In this document: positions 23,835 through 36,000 of the stretch, piece after piece
Numbering within the stretch: position 1 is the stretch's first letter
Layout: every line of letters starts with the position of its first letter
Source of the DNA: Citrus sinensis
Taxonomy: Eukaryota > Streptophyta > Magnoliopsida > Sapindales > Rutaceae
NCBI RefSeq assembly: GCF_022201045.2
Contig: NC_068558.1
Location: forward strand, 48,897,501 to 48,961,500
Length of the DNA: 64,000 bases
Direction of reading: 5' to 3'
Translations under genes and position numbers: made by a program
The notes under the pieces: model-generated
Databases searched by the model: none
Seen by the model: only the letters and a program-made list of their open reading frames with translations
Told to the model about the DNA's origin: nothing

Positions 23835-25425
23835 CGTTGCCTTTTACCTTTTTATAGTCTTTTTTTTCTTTCTTTCTTTCAAATAATTTGTCTCATTTTA
23901 AACGACAGCGGGTGGATGGTCTCTGCCATCCCTTAAAATTCTTCTAATTGATATTTTTTAAATAACTAAAAATAAATTTATTTATTTATCAAAATTGAAT
24001 TTAATATTATATTTTAAATTTTAGTTAGTTAATAATTTGTAAAGAAATTACCACACACCCCACTCTATCACACTCCAAATTTAAACATGGGCTTATACTT
24101 TGAGAATAAAAAGGATTTAGATTTGTTTAAGTACATGTCAAAATGCAAACAATACTCGTACGAAGAAGATGAAAATTATCAATTATTCGCTTGCCATAGC
24201 TTAAAATGTTCTATCCATGCAAAAATAATAATAAGTTATATTGTATGGCAAATAAATAACCCCTGTTCTAAATAGTTTCCAAAAATACAGTTATCATTAA
24301 TAATTTTTAAAATTATCATTACAACTTAAGAGTATTATTGTTAATTATGCTCCTACTTAACATTGGAGAAAAGAGTGAAAACTCATTATTTGATTAAACC
24401 AATTGAAACCACTAATATTTCAAAACACATCCAAAATCCTCAAGTGCAACTTGTTTGCTGATCTTACTATTTTGATACTTGGTGGTTGCTCGATGTTAGA
24501 AGTACGAATACCTTTAATTATTTAATTAATCACAGATAATAAAAAATTGAATGTAAAATTATTAGAAAAAGTAAGAAAATTATTATATTTTTTTTATTAG
24601 TTTCAAATCTTTCCATAATTAATTGAAAATCTAAATGAAAAGTAAACATGCATATACTATCTTTTTGGAGAATAATAAGTTGAGGGTATTTGAAACAATA
24701 AAAATAATATATGTACACACGCACACACACCCACACCCACACATGCACATACGCATGCGCGCACGCGCGCACGCGCGCACACATAACTTTATCTTTTTAG
24801 ATTCCAAACAAAATAGTATTTATATGTATGCATATTAATTTTACATTTAATTTTTTAATAAATTTTGAATAATATTTCATAATAAATTAATAGTTATGAC
24901 AATTTCCTTGCATTTTCTCATAATTTTAAATTTAATTTTTCAATTATTCAACTAATTAAATAATAAAAGTTATTGTTATCTTTAATTTCAAGCAACTATC
25001 AAGGGTAAAATGAAAATATTTGCAAAACATTCGACACTTTGGGGAGTTTGAATATGTTTTGAAACATCATAGAGTTTCCATTAATTTAATCAAACAACAT
25101 AGGGTTTCACTGATTGATTAGGATCCTCTCCTGATCTGAGCACTCCTGATCTTGTACCGATCTTGTACCATCTGTCTTTTAGTGTTATTGTATGATTAGG
25201 ATTTAACTGTTTTTTCTTTTTAATTTATTAACCACCAATCACATTAATAGAATTTGCTTAAAACAATATCAGATCAAAAGAGGATTTTGATCATTCACTC
25301 TTTTACCAACTAACACTGGATTCTATACATAGAGTTAAAAGTAAAAATATTTTATACTAAGGGCATGTTATTCATATAGATATATATGAATAAATTATGA
25401 ATTGAATGGTTATAATTAATGTTTA
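23835..25425. other. AT-rich intergenic DNA
   Basis: No gene recognised. The stretch is dominated by A/T-rich low-complexity sequence and holds the CA/CG microsatellite described separately. Confidence 0.6.
24713..24784. repeat. Alternating CA / GC microsatellite
   Basis: A compound simple repeat, CA-rich at first and then GCGCGCAC-rich, almost entirely alternating purine and pyrimidine for about 70 bp. The open frames across it are repeat artefacts. Confidence 0.92.
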
Positions 25426-26709
25426 GGGCCAGTTTGAGATTGTTTTTGGGAGGCACAAAGTAGTTTTGAAATGCTAAAAATTAATTTTGTTGTTTCGTAA
25501 ATTTATTTAGAAATTACTTTTAGCAAAATTACTCAATCATACAGCAGATTTTAAAAAGTAGGGAATAAGTGACTTTTCAAAATTTGATTTTAAGGATTAG
25601 TTTTATACTTAATACAATTTCATATATATATTGTAAAAATCTCAAATTAATTAAGAAATAAAATCATTAACATTAAAGAGATTATTATTATGATTACCAA
25701 TTATATTGAGGTAACAAAAATATTTATTTTAATTATCAATTACTATATATGTACAACAAAAAATATTCTGTATACATGTTTATAAATGCGTAAATAAATC
25801 TTATTCAACACTATGTTCAATTCAGTTATTTATATTGTTATAACAATTTAATAGTAAGATTTACCAAATACATACTATTGCTTTTAAAACTTACAACATT
25901 TATAAAATTTAATTTATCAAACGTTAAACTGATTATCGTTACGGTTGATTATTTTTACAGTATAATTAACAATAATTATTTTAAAAATTACTGTAACTAG
26001 TTTCAACGAGAAAGAAATATCTTTAAAATATGAGTATCGTTGTTATTCGAAACTTTTGTTGCAAAAAGTGTCCGACCTACATGAACCCTGTTCCATTCGT
26101 GACATTTCAAATAATGTAGCGATAAGAATTGTTAAAGAGTTGAGTCGTCTGGGTAATATAATTATAATGACATTTGATTTGAATGGAAAATTTTAATATT
26201 ATAACATTAATTAATTAGGTAATAGAGTTTTACACACATATAAATTGACACAAACCACAGCGAACTCTATCAAAGTAAAATTAATAAAACCTCATTGTTC
26301 TTTCAAATTGGGCGAACATGATTTTATACCATCCAAAAGTTAACATAAAGTTAGATTTGAAATTTTCAAATAAATAAGTAAAATTTTTTACATTAATTTT
26401 CTCTATTATCTCCATTGAATTAATTAATTGTCCAACAATCGAGGAGACATGCTCCCAATACCATCAATTGTTCTGTCGTACGTGTTTATTAAATCTTACT
26501 ATTAAACTACTGTAAGGATATAAATGATTGAATAAAACAAAATGTTAAATAAAATTCATTTACACAATTATAAACATCTATATAGAATACTTTTATTGTA
26601 TATATATATTCAAAGATGATGATCTTATTTCCTAATTATCAAGTATCAAAATTAACTTTAACTTTTTAAAATAACTTTAAACCTCCTAAAAGCAATTCTA
26701 AACTGGTCG
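25426..26709. mobile_element. Possible DNA transposon with 25-30 bp imperfect TIRs
   Basis: The left end GGGCCAGTTTGAGATTG continues into TTTTTGGGAGG. It is matched in inverse by the right end, whose reverse complement reads CGACCAGTTTAGAATTG and then CTTTTAGGAGG. The element would be about 1.28 kb, AT-rich and non-coding. I could not see a convincing target-site duplication, so superfamily and exact ends are uncertain. Confidence 0.5.
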
Positions 26710-26764
26710 TTAGAAGAAAATTTTGGTCAACATACACCCAACATTTTGATTTTATTCTAATTCA

Positions 26765-26950
26765 AGAAGAAGAAGAAAAAGAGGAGAAGGAGGAGGAAAG
26801 TGAAGAAGAAGAAGAGGAAGAGGGAGAAGATGATGAGGAGGAAAGTGAAGAAGAAGAAGAAGAGGAAGAGGAAGAAGATGAGGAGGAGGAAGGAGAAGGA
26901 GAAGAAGAAGAGGAAGAGGAACAAGACGAGGAAAAAAGAGGAAGAAGAAT
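26765..26950. repeat. Purine-rich (GAA/GAG) low-complexity tract
   Basis: Nearly pure A/G on the plus strand for about 185 bp, with only a few T and C. It gives a long acidic open frame in one direction and poly-Ser in the other; neither has gene-like context. Confidence 0.88.
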
Positions 26951-27096
26951 ATTCCTATTTGAATAAAGTGAGATAGATAAAATTACACAAAATGAATACA
27001 TTAATAAAAAATAGTCTCCAATATGCTGAAATTTGTATATTTTTTATTTTAGTAGAATTGTTATCTTAACACTTAACAGAACTACGCTATATATAG

Positions 27097-28030
27097 GGGT
27101 ATATCAACAACCCCCATAAAAATATTCTTAATTTTACTCTCATTAATATTTATTGAATTTGAGTTAAATCAATATAGGAGATTTATTGAAATTAATATTC
27201 AAGAATTCTTAATATTTTATCTCTTTGTGTGGATCCCACACTAAATCTTTTTTCCTCTTATATTTTCTCTCTTTTTCAGCAGTTCTCTCTCTTTCCCTCT
27301 CTTTTCTCTTTTATTGTTCTATTTGCATTTTTTTTTTCTCAACCAAATTTTTTGTTACTCTCTTCAAATTCATCTCACTCTTTGTTTCGTCTATTTCTTT
27401 TCTCAATGAAATCTTTGTTTCATCTATTAAGATTATCTCAATGATTTTTTTTTTAATTTTAAAGAATAGTACAAAACGAATTTAAATAGAAAAAGAAACT
27501 TCTATAAAATCCAATTTGTACAAAACTATAGTGCACTAACATAAGTTCCAAATATGAACCCTAAAATTGTCACAGTTAATTACCTAACCCCTTTAGTACA
27601 ATCACTCAACGACATGCGAATTAGCTTTTCCCAAGTTAGACCAAGGTCGTTTTCTATGTCCCGATAAAAAATTCATATTAATAATAAATAATGTATAAGC
27701 ATCAATATAAGCAACTAATTAGTACATAATAATATGCCACAGTATGAAACAAAGAGTTTTGAGATGATTTTGGAGGGAGTAAAGAAATTTTTGGCTGAGA
27801 AAGAGAAAAGAAAAAAAAAAAAGCAAACGAAAGAAGAGAAGAGAAGAGAGGAAGAGAGAAAACACGTGCAAAAGGATATAGAAAATATAAGAGGGAGAAA
27901 GATTTGGGGTGGAATCTACCTAAAAAAAATTAAAATTCTTTAATATTTAATTTTAGTAAATTTTCTCCATTAATTTAGCTTAAATCTAATAAATAACGGT
28001 GTTTTAAAAGGGGTTAGTAATCAGCCCATG
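27097..28030. mobile_element. Long inverted-repeat element (about 930 bp)
   Basis: The left arm (about 27097-27440) and right arm (about 27725-28030) are imperfect reverse complements along most of their length. Matching blocks include the tips (ACAACCCCC near 27110 against GGGGTTAGT near 28012), TTATTGAATTTGAG near 27150 against its inverse near 27985, the CT-rich run at 27260-27315 against the AG-rich run at 27800-27862, and CATCTCACTCTTTGTTTC near 27372 against AAACAAAGAGTTTTGAGATG near 27747. The centre (27445-27720) is unique. No clear target-site duplication was found, so ends are approximate. Confidence 0.62.
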
Positions 28031-28379
28031 TTTTATTTTTATTTATAAAATTTCATAAATTAATAATCATATTTGAGATTTTATTCTTTGAGTTTTAACT
28101 TAAAGTAATGACATATATTATTTTTTTAATAAATAATAAAATACATAAAATATAAAATTATTTAACTACTAATTAATTAATAAATGACACATTAGTCGAG
28201 CTTCAAATTAGGACATGAATATTGAGTTGGCTAGCATTGGTTATAAATTAATGATTAACCGTCGCACAAAATAAAATGCAATTGGAAGCGCGTAAACCCA
28301 GACGTCGCCGGAAATTAAATGGAAAAAAAGGAAATAGACAAAGAAAAAAGGGCATATATTTAATAATAAATTATAAATG

Positions 28380-30065
28380 TTTTAAATACAGTATATCACT
28401 CCGGCTCTCGCTTTTATTGTTTTAGCACAGGAAGCAACAACATACAACAGAGGCATCATCGTCATCGTCAGCAAACAAAAAACAAATATAAAAAAAATAA
28501 AGAGCTAAAAAAGAGTCAAAGCCCGAGACTCTTCTTCTTTCGGTTTTCGATAACCCTAATTTAATTTTCTGAATCCAAATTTTTCCTTCTCTCGTCTCTC
28601 GCTCGCCCGCTCGGTCGCTCGCTCGCGAAATCCAAATCTTTCGTTCTGTTCCCATTCTATCCTTAACTTATTTTGTAATTTACGATTTTGCCATCAAAAC
28701 CCTAGCTTTACTGGTATGTCCAAAAAACCTCACCTTGAGTATCTGCAATAGCTCACTTGACCCTGGAAATTGGAGCTATGCATAAACCCTAATTTTGATT
28801 TATGTTCAGTTTAGGTTGTTTTTTGGTTATAGATTTTGTGATTTAGTCTTTGAATTCGTGGTTAGCAAGTCAAATTCTATTGCTGCAGTTCGGAATTTGT
28901 GTGATTCACTTTGATTATTGTGCTTTTTGTGGACATGGTGTTGTTTGTTCTGCTTTTGATTGATTTTTCTGTTTCGCTTTGGTTTTTAACTGATCCTGGA
29001 TTTCGGTTCGTAATTTTAGGAGGGAAAAAATTCGAATTTTGAATATTTTTTATTGATTTAGGATTTGTACTTGCAGATCAAAGCGTTTTGATTAATCTGT
29101 TTCTGTTTTTCTTTCTGGCTGATGATTTTGGGCATGTATTTGTAACTTCTTAGTGGTTACATCTTTGAAATGCTAGCTTTTAATTATTTTTCCCATTTGA
29201 AATTCTTTTTATTTGAAATTATAGAGTAAGAATTTATTCCAAATTTTTATATTTATGGCCTCACCATTTTATTTTTGATTGGATATTTCTTGTAGATGGG
29301 CGGCAACTCCTAATTATTGGTTATGTTCAACTCCCATTTTAGTTAGGGCTTGCACCCTTTACTTGGTGTGCATTGTTAATGCTGCTGCTCCAAACTTTTG
29401 GGTTGTGTCAATTGAATGGTGCAAAGTTCCACAAATACCTGGTTTTGATGTGTCTGCAATTTAGAGTTAACGGTTTTGACCTATCCTCCAAATATCCTGT
29501 GAAATTCCATCTTGGATTTAGATTTGACCCATCCTCCGAATATCCAGTGAAATTCCATCTTGAATTTAGATTTGACCTATCCTCCAAATATTCTGTGAAA
29601 TTACATCTTGGATTTAGAACTATTATGCAGTATATTATATCAATAGGGTGTATATAAGAACGTTTTTGGTTTCAATTTGCAAATTTGGAATATGCTCTCT
29701 TGGTTATTTATGTAATTGTCTGTCGTTTAGTTAAGCTTCCCCTGTTTGACTTTTTCTTTTAAAATATATGCACGTGCTTAATACATTGCAATACGCTTTT
29801 TGACAGGTCAGATAGCACTTTTTGACGGAAGTCTATTGCATTTAACTTGTAGATATTTAATGCGTGAGGTGATAACTGAGTTCATTGTTTTAGTATCCAA
29901 TTTATATGTCTATTTCTTAGTGTGGAAATTGTTTGACTTCGTAGATCATAGTTTCCTTGCTTTGGCTAGACCTGATGCAGCAGGCGTTTTTTCAAATGCA
30001 GTTTAGCTTGTACAGCTTGTAGTGGTTTGATGTTGAAAGCAGTATGCCGGTGATAGTTGGGAGAA
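28380..30065 (+). promoter_or_regulatory. Promoter and intron-containing 5' leader of MED12
   Basis: The 1.7 kb before the MED12 start codon are T-rich with leader-like patches. A CT-rich patch with repeated CTCGCTCG at about 28590-28630 is a likely transcription start region, followed by long T-rich stretches that look intronic. Several short upstream open frames exist; one at 29373-29657 spans a threefold 48-bp repeat. Exact start and splice sites cannot be read from sequence alone. Confidence 0.5.
29475..29618 (+). repeat. Three tandem copies of a 48-bp unit
   Basis: Copies at 29475-29522, 29523-29570 and 29571-29618 begin TTTGACCTATCCTCC or a close variant. The period is a multiple of three, so one frame reads a 16-residue unit three times (FDLSSKYPVKFHLGFR and variants). 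It lies within the presumed 5' leader of MED12. Confidence 0.95.
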
Positions 30066-33000
30066 ATGCAAAGGTATCATCCTACCAGCTGCACTAGTGC
30101 AGTAAATAACAGTGCAATAAGTGGTACGTCAGCTAGGGATGCTACTCGAGCTGATTCTTCTTCATTGCCTGCGAACTTCTCTATAAATTCTCGGTAATGG
30201 TTATAGAAACTCTGCTAGTGCTGTTGATGGTCCACTCTCTCCCTAAACACATGTTAAGTTTTATCTAAAGAAACTGTGGCGTGTTCTGAAGATTTTCCAG
30301 CATGACAAAGTTGCAGTTAAGGGCTTGGGGTCATACCTTGAAGAGAGCTTTTCAATATTTTTTTTTATTTTTCTGTTGGGTTATTGTTAAACTTTTTTAG
30401 TGAAAATAAACTGCTGTTATTCCCTTGTAACTTGGTGAATTGTTCTCATTTTTGCAGGAGGTCAACTCAGCTAACGCCATACAAGTTGAAGTGTGACAAA
30501 GAATCTCTGAATTCACGGTAATTTCTGCAGTATATTAGTTAATTGGGTTCTCTTTATGCAGCTATTTAACTGAGTGTTTGAGGGATTGGAATTTAAGTAT
30601 AATTCTAAGGTTACGTATAAACTTGTAGAAGTTGCTGCTTTTGGTATGTTTCTTCATAAGTATTTTATTTGGTGTTCTGCTGGATGTTTTTTCTTATCCA
30701 TGTTTCTATTTGTAATGATTTGATTATCAGACTTGGGCCGCCTGATTTTCACCCGCAGACTCCCAATTGCCCCGAGGAGACTCTCACGAGAGAATATGTG
30801 CAGAATGGATACAAGGAGACCGTCGAAGGACTTGAGGTACGATGTCATAATCATCTATGTTCATTACCTTTTTCAAGTGGTGGCATGCAGGTGTAGATGT
30901 CATTTGCTTATTGATCTGTTTAATTGTAAGATCATCTTTGTGAGAACACCTGTGCTAAGTTTTACCTCTTTTCCCAATATTTGTACTTGTTTTTAAGGAG
31001 AAAGCTTCTGTTGATATGTTCAGGATTCTTAAGATTTATCTTATTAAGAAATCACTGGATAATGGTAATAAACATGCGCTCCAAATATATAGGTCCTTTG
31101 ACATGATCGTGTAAGGATCACAGTCATCATTTTTCTGAATGAACATGTAATTTAGTCTGAATGAATAGTCCTCTGGTTTTCGTTATCGTGCCTATCCGTG
31201 TTTCCTTGCAAATATGTTAATGAGATGGGAAAATTTTTTGTCTCCTCTGGATGCTATAATTCTTAATTGTTCCTACATGCTGTGATCAGGAAGTCAGAGA
31301 GATATCACTGACTCAAGCTCAAACTTTTAATAAGCCTGTTGTACTGAAGTGCAGAGAGGTGAGTGATTGATATATGAATCTATGATGACCATTTAGATTC
31401 TGCAACTTTCTCCATGTTAGGATTTGACTAATGAAAATTTCTGGTGGTCTCGATGATGGTGTAAACTAATTTGTTCCTTTTTACAGGCAATCAGAAAATG
31501 CCTCAGGGCAATTAATGAATCACGTGCCCAGAAGCGTAAGGTAATACATTGCATTCTTAAATACTTTTCATTTTCAGGAAATTTCTTTATCTGAAATTAA
31601 TAAATCCAAATCTTTGGCCTACACGTGTTTTGCCTTTGAACTATTCTTGTTATGCGCCTAGGTGCATAAATACGTATAGAACACTATTAAGATCTAATTG
31701 CATCGTGGAAATTGAGAGTTGTACTTTTATGCTTGCTATGACAGGCTGGTCAAGTTTATGGCGTGCCTCTTTCTGATTCACTATTAACTAAGCCTGGTGT
31801 CTTTCCTGAACAAAGGCCATGTGGTGAAGAATTCAGGAAGAAATGGATTGAGGTATGAATCTATTATATTCTTTCTTTATCCTTTTAATAACTTCTAATC
31901 TTTTTCCCAATTTTTTTCTTCATTTTAGGGTTTATCACAGCAGCATAAACGATTACGTTCTTTGGCCGATCATGTTCCTCATGGGTATAGGAAAAGATCC
32001 CTGTTTGAAGTTCTTATCCGAAATAATGTCCCGTTGCTGAGAGCAACTTGGTTCATAAAAGTAACTTATCTTAATCAGGTATGGAGGTTTGGATTATTAT
32101 AGTGTTATCAAAGTAAATTTTTTTAAAAAATCATAGTAAACAGCAGGTTATGGTTGTATATTTTCAGGTTCGTCATGGTTCTGCAAATTCTTTATCTGGG
32201 GCACAGGACAAAATTCAGCTTTCTCGCACTGAGATCTGGACAAAAGATGTCATTGATTATTTACAACACCTCCTGGATGAATTCTTTTCGAGAAATAATT
32301 CTCATTCTACTCAATACAGCAGAGATCGGTCCCCACAAACGCTTTATACCGGGTCCCCTCAGCAAAGGAGTGATCCAGCAGCAGTCATTAATAGTGAGGA
32401 GCCTTCCCTCCATTTCAAATGGTGGTATATGGTGCGGCTTGTCCAATGGCACCTTGCAGAAGGGCTCCTTCTTCCTTCTTACATCATCGAGTGGGTTCTA
32501 AATCAACTAAAGGTATATTTTCGTTGTGCTGTGCTCATCATTTCTTTTTTAGTGAAGATCTACTTTTTGCGTGTGGTACATTGCCTATGTTCTCTTTTAG
32601 TAACATAAATCTGTTGGTTTGTTGAATTTATGTTTCATTGCTTTGGTCTTGCTTGTGATGTATGTCAGGATAAAGAATTGCTCGAGATTTTGCAGCTGGT
32701 ATTACCTATCATATATGGTGTTTTAGAAACTGTTGTTTCATCCCAAACATATGTACGCTCTCTAGTGGGGATAGCAACTCATTTTATTCGCGAACCTTCT
32801 CCGGGAGGATCCGATCTTGTAGATAATTCTCGGAGGGCATACACAATTTCTGCTCTGGCTGAGATGCTTCGATATTTGATACTGGCAGTACCTGATACAT
32901 TTGTTGCTTTGGATTGTTTCCCTTTACCATCCTGTGTTGTATCTTATGCTGCAAATGACGGGAATTTTGTGTCAAAGGCATCTGAAGATGTAGGAAAGAT

Positions 33001-36000
33001 GAAGAATTACTCAACTGACGCTATCTGTGTGTTTAGGGGGAAAGCGGTTGATGCACAATATCAATCCTTGTCCTTTGATAATGTTATTTCAGCCATTCAG
33101 AGACGTGCAGATAATCTTGCAAAGGATGCAAGCCCTGGCTATCCAGGTCACAGCGTGGCTAAAGCTGTGCAGGCCTTGGACAAAGCTCTTTTACAAGGAG
33201 ATATTAGAGAGGCTTACAAACATCTCTTTGAAGATCTTTGTGATGCAGCTCTTGATGAAAGTTGGATTGCGGAAGTTAGTCCTTGCTTAAGATCATCTCT
33301 GAAGTGGATTGGAACTGTAAGCTTGTCGTCTGTTTGCTCAGTATTCTTTATTTGTGAATGGGCAACATGTGATTTCCGGGATTTTCGAACTGTTCCGCCC
33401 CATGGCATGAAGTTCACAGGTAGAAAAGATTTCTCACAGATATATGTTGCTATTCGGCTTTTGAAGCAAAAGATAAGAGATTTGCACACTCCGCCTCGTC
33501 GCAAATCTGAGAGTACCCTTGGTATTATTGATAACCTTGCTAAGGGTTCCCGTCAACGGAATAATTATGCTAATAGGAATTTTCAGGGAAATGGCTATGA
33601 AATCAAAAACAACGCCAATCGTTTAGATGGATTGAGAATAAATTCGTCTGACATATTTGAAACTCCGGGACCTTTGCATGATATCATAGTTTGCTGGATT
33701 GATCAACATGAGATTCACAAAAGAGAGGGTGTCAAGCGTGTGCAACATTTCATTATGGAACTTGTACGGGCAGGCATATTTTATCCTCAGGCATATGTGA
33801 GGCAGCTGATGGTTAGTGGAATTTTGGACATGAATGGTCTTGACCTGAACAGGAGGAGGAGACACCATAGAATTTTAAAGGTGCTTCCAGGGCTGTTTCT
33901 TCGTGTTGCTTTGGAAGAAGCAAGGATTGCTGAAGGGTCTCAACTTTCAGAGGCCATACATGTTTACTCAAATGAGCGCCGCCTTGTCCTTCATGAGCTT
34001 CTTTTTGATCAATCTATCTATGTAAATGTAGCAGCTCAGAATCAAAAGCGTCACATGGCTGGCGGAAGAGATGGTGCTTCTCCTTCTTTAGCTGATCAGT
34101 GGAAAACCATCCAGCCAACTACTGGTATATCATCTGGTAGAAGTGGGAAAAGTGATGCTGACATTGAAGAACTGAAGGCCTCCATTGCAGTGATACTGCA
34201 GCTCCCAAGCTCCTCTGCTACATCTGCAGACTCAGGGTTGGATGAATCTCAAGGTAGTGTTAAGAGGTCTCTGGGGGCAGTAAGTAGTAAGATGGATCTT
34301 TCAGAAGGTACACCTGGGTGTGAAGATTGTAAACGGGTTAAGAGGCAAAAGTTATGCGAGGATAGAAGTTCAGTTCTGCAAATTTCTTCACCGATTCATT
34401 CTGATGATGAAGATTTGTGGTGGGTGAGAAAGGGACCTAAACCCTTAGAGTCTTACAAAGCTGATCCACCACTTAAGTCAACCAAGCAGGTCTCTAGGGG
34501 TAGGCAAAAGACTGTCCGTAGAACTCAAAGTCTTGCTCAGTTAGCAGCTGCTAGGATTGAAGGTAGCCAGGGAGCATCAACAAGTCATGTATGTGATAAC
34601 AAAGGAAGCTGCCCTCACCATAAAACTGGAGTGGAAGGAGAAACGCTTAAGTCAATGGATGGTGTCAGGACCGCCTGTTATGGAGATATTGTTTCGATAG
34701 GAAAGGCTTTAAAGAAACTCCGATATGTGGAGAAGAGGACAGTCACAGTTTGGTTGATATCTATAGCTAGGCAGCATATTGAAGAAGCTGAGAAGACTGC
34801 TGCCAAGGTTGGCCAATTTAATAGGTCTTTTGTTCCAGTTGATGGTAGGATTTCTGGGCGCTGGAGGCTTAGTGAGGATGAGTTATCTGCTATACTATAT
34901 TTCATGGATGTTTGTGATGATTTAGTTTCTGCTGCCAAATTTCTTCTTTGGTTGCTGCCAAAGGTTCTAAATAGTCCTAGTTCAACAATTAATAGTGGTA
35001 GGAACATTCTGATGCTGTCAAGGAATGCTGAAAACCATGCATGCGGAGTGGGAGAGGCATTTTTGTTATCGTCCCTACGAAGGTGCAGTTTACAGAATAG
35101 TTTCTTTCTAACGTGTGTTATTTGAATTTGACTTATCATGCCTTTTATGCTTTGCCTGCTATAGTTTGGTTGCTGCTGCATTGATGTCTGTTTGATTCTC
35201 TTTGTTGTCTATTTGAATTAAGTAGGCAATCCAATCCTTTAAGTCTCTTTTGCTCCAAATATATTGATATCTTTGTAGCGATTGCTGTTATATCACTCTT
35301 TTCATATGCTTTCATTATCATTGGGTTGATCTTAATCAGTTAATCTTTTTCCCAGTTCTCTTTTACCAGCAAGATGTGCTGGTAGACAGCTAGAATTATA
35401 TTGCATCCAACATGCTTTTGTTTTAATCTAAACAAACAGTTGAGTATTTCGTATTTTTACTGTCCACATTGTGCAGTAAGTACATCTGTTTTCCCAATTA
35501 TTTGTTCTCGTTTATTTTAGAGTTAGTAATGAATGATTCCTTCTTCTTTCCTTGAGGGAGCTGTCTGTTTTACTGTCAAATTCAGCATCTATGATTTTTT
35601 CTGGTTCTGACTTTTTTTTGTAAATAGCTTTTGTTCGTGGTGTGGCTTTCGTGTGTAGATGTTGGATGAATGAATGAATTTAATGCTTTTCTTACATCGA
35701 TGTCAAATTTTTTTCCAGGTATGAAAATATAATTATTGCAACAGATCTAATTCCCGAGGCCTTATCTGCTACAATGCATCGTGCTGCACAAGTTATGGCC
35801 TCCAATGGCAGAGTTTCAGGTTCAGCAGCCTATGGTTATGCCCGATATCTATTAAAGAAATACGGCAATATGGCTAGTGTCATTGAATGGGAGAAGAATT
35901 TCAAGGCAACTTGTGACAAGAGACTTCTTTCTGAGCTTGAATCTGGAAGATCACTCGATGGAGAGTTGGGACTTCCACTTGGAGTTCCAGCAGGGATCGA

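Noticed and set aside
26762-27001. Poly-Ser / poly-Glu open frames
   Set aside because: Translation of a purine-rich simple repeat; no unique sequence supports a gene.
34678-35181. 167-codon minus-strand open frame opposite MED12
   Set aside because: A shadow of the large MED12 exon with no independent support.
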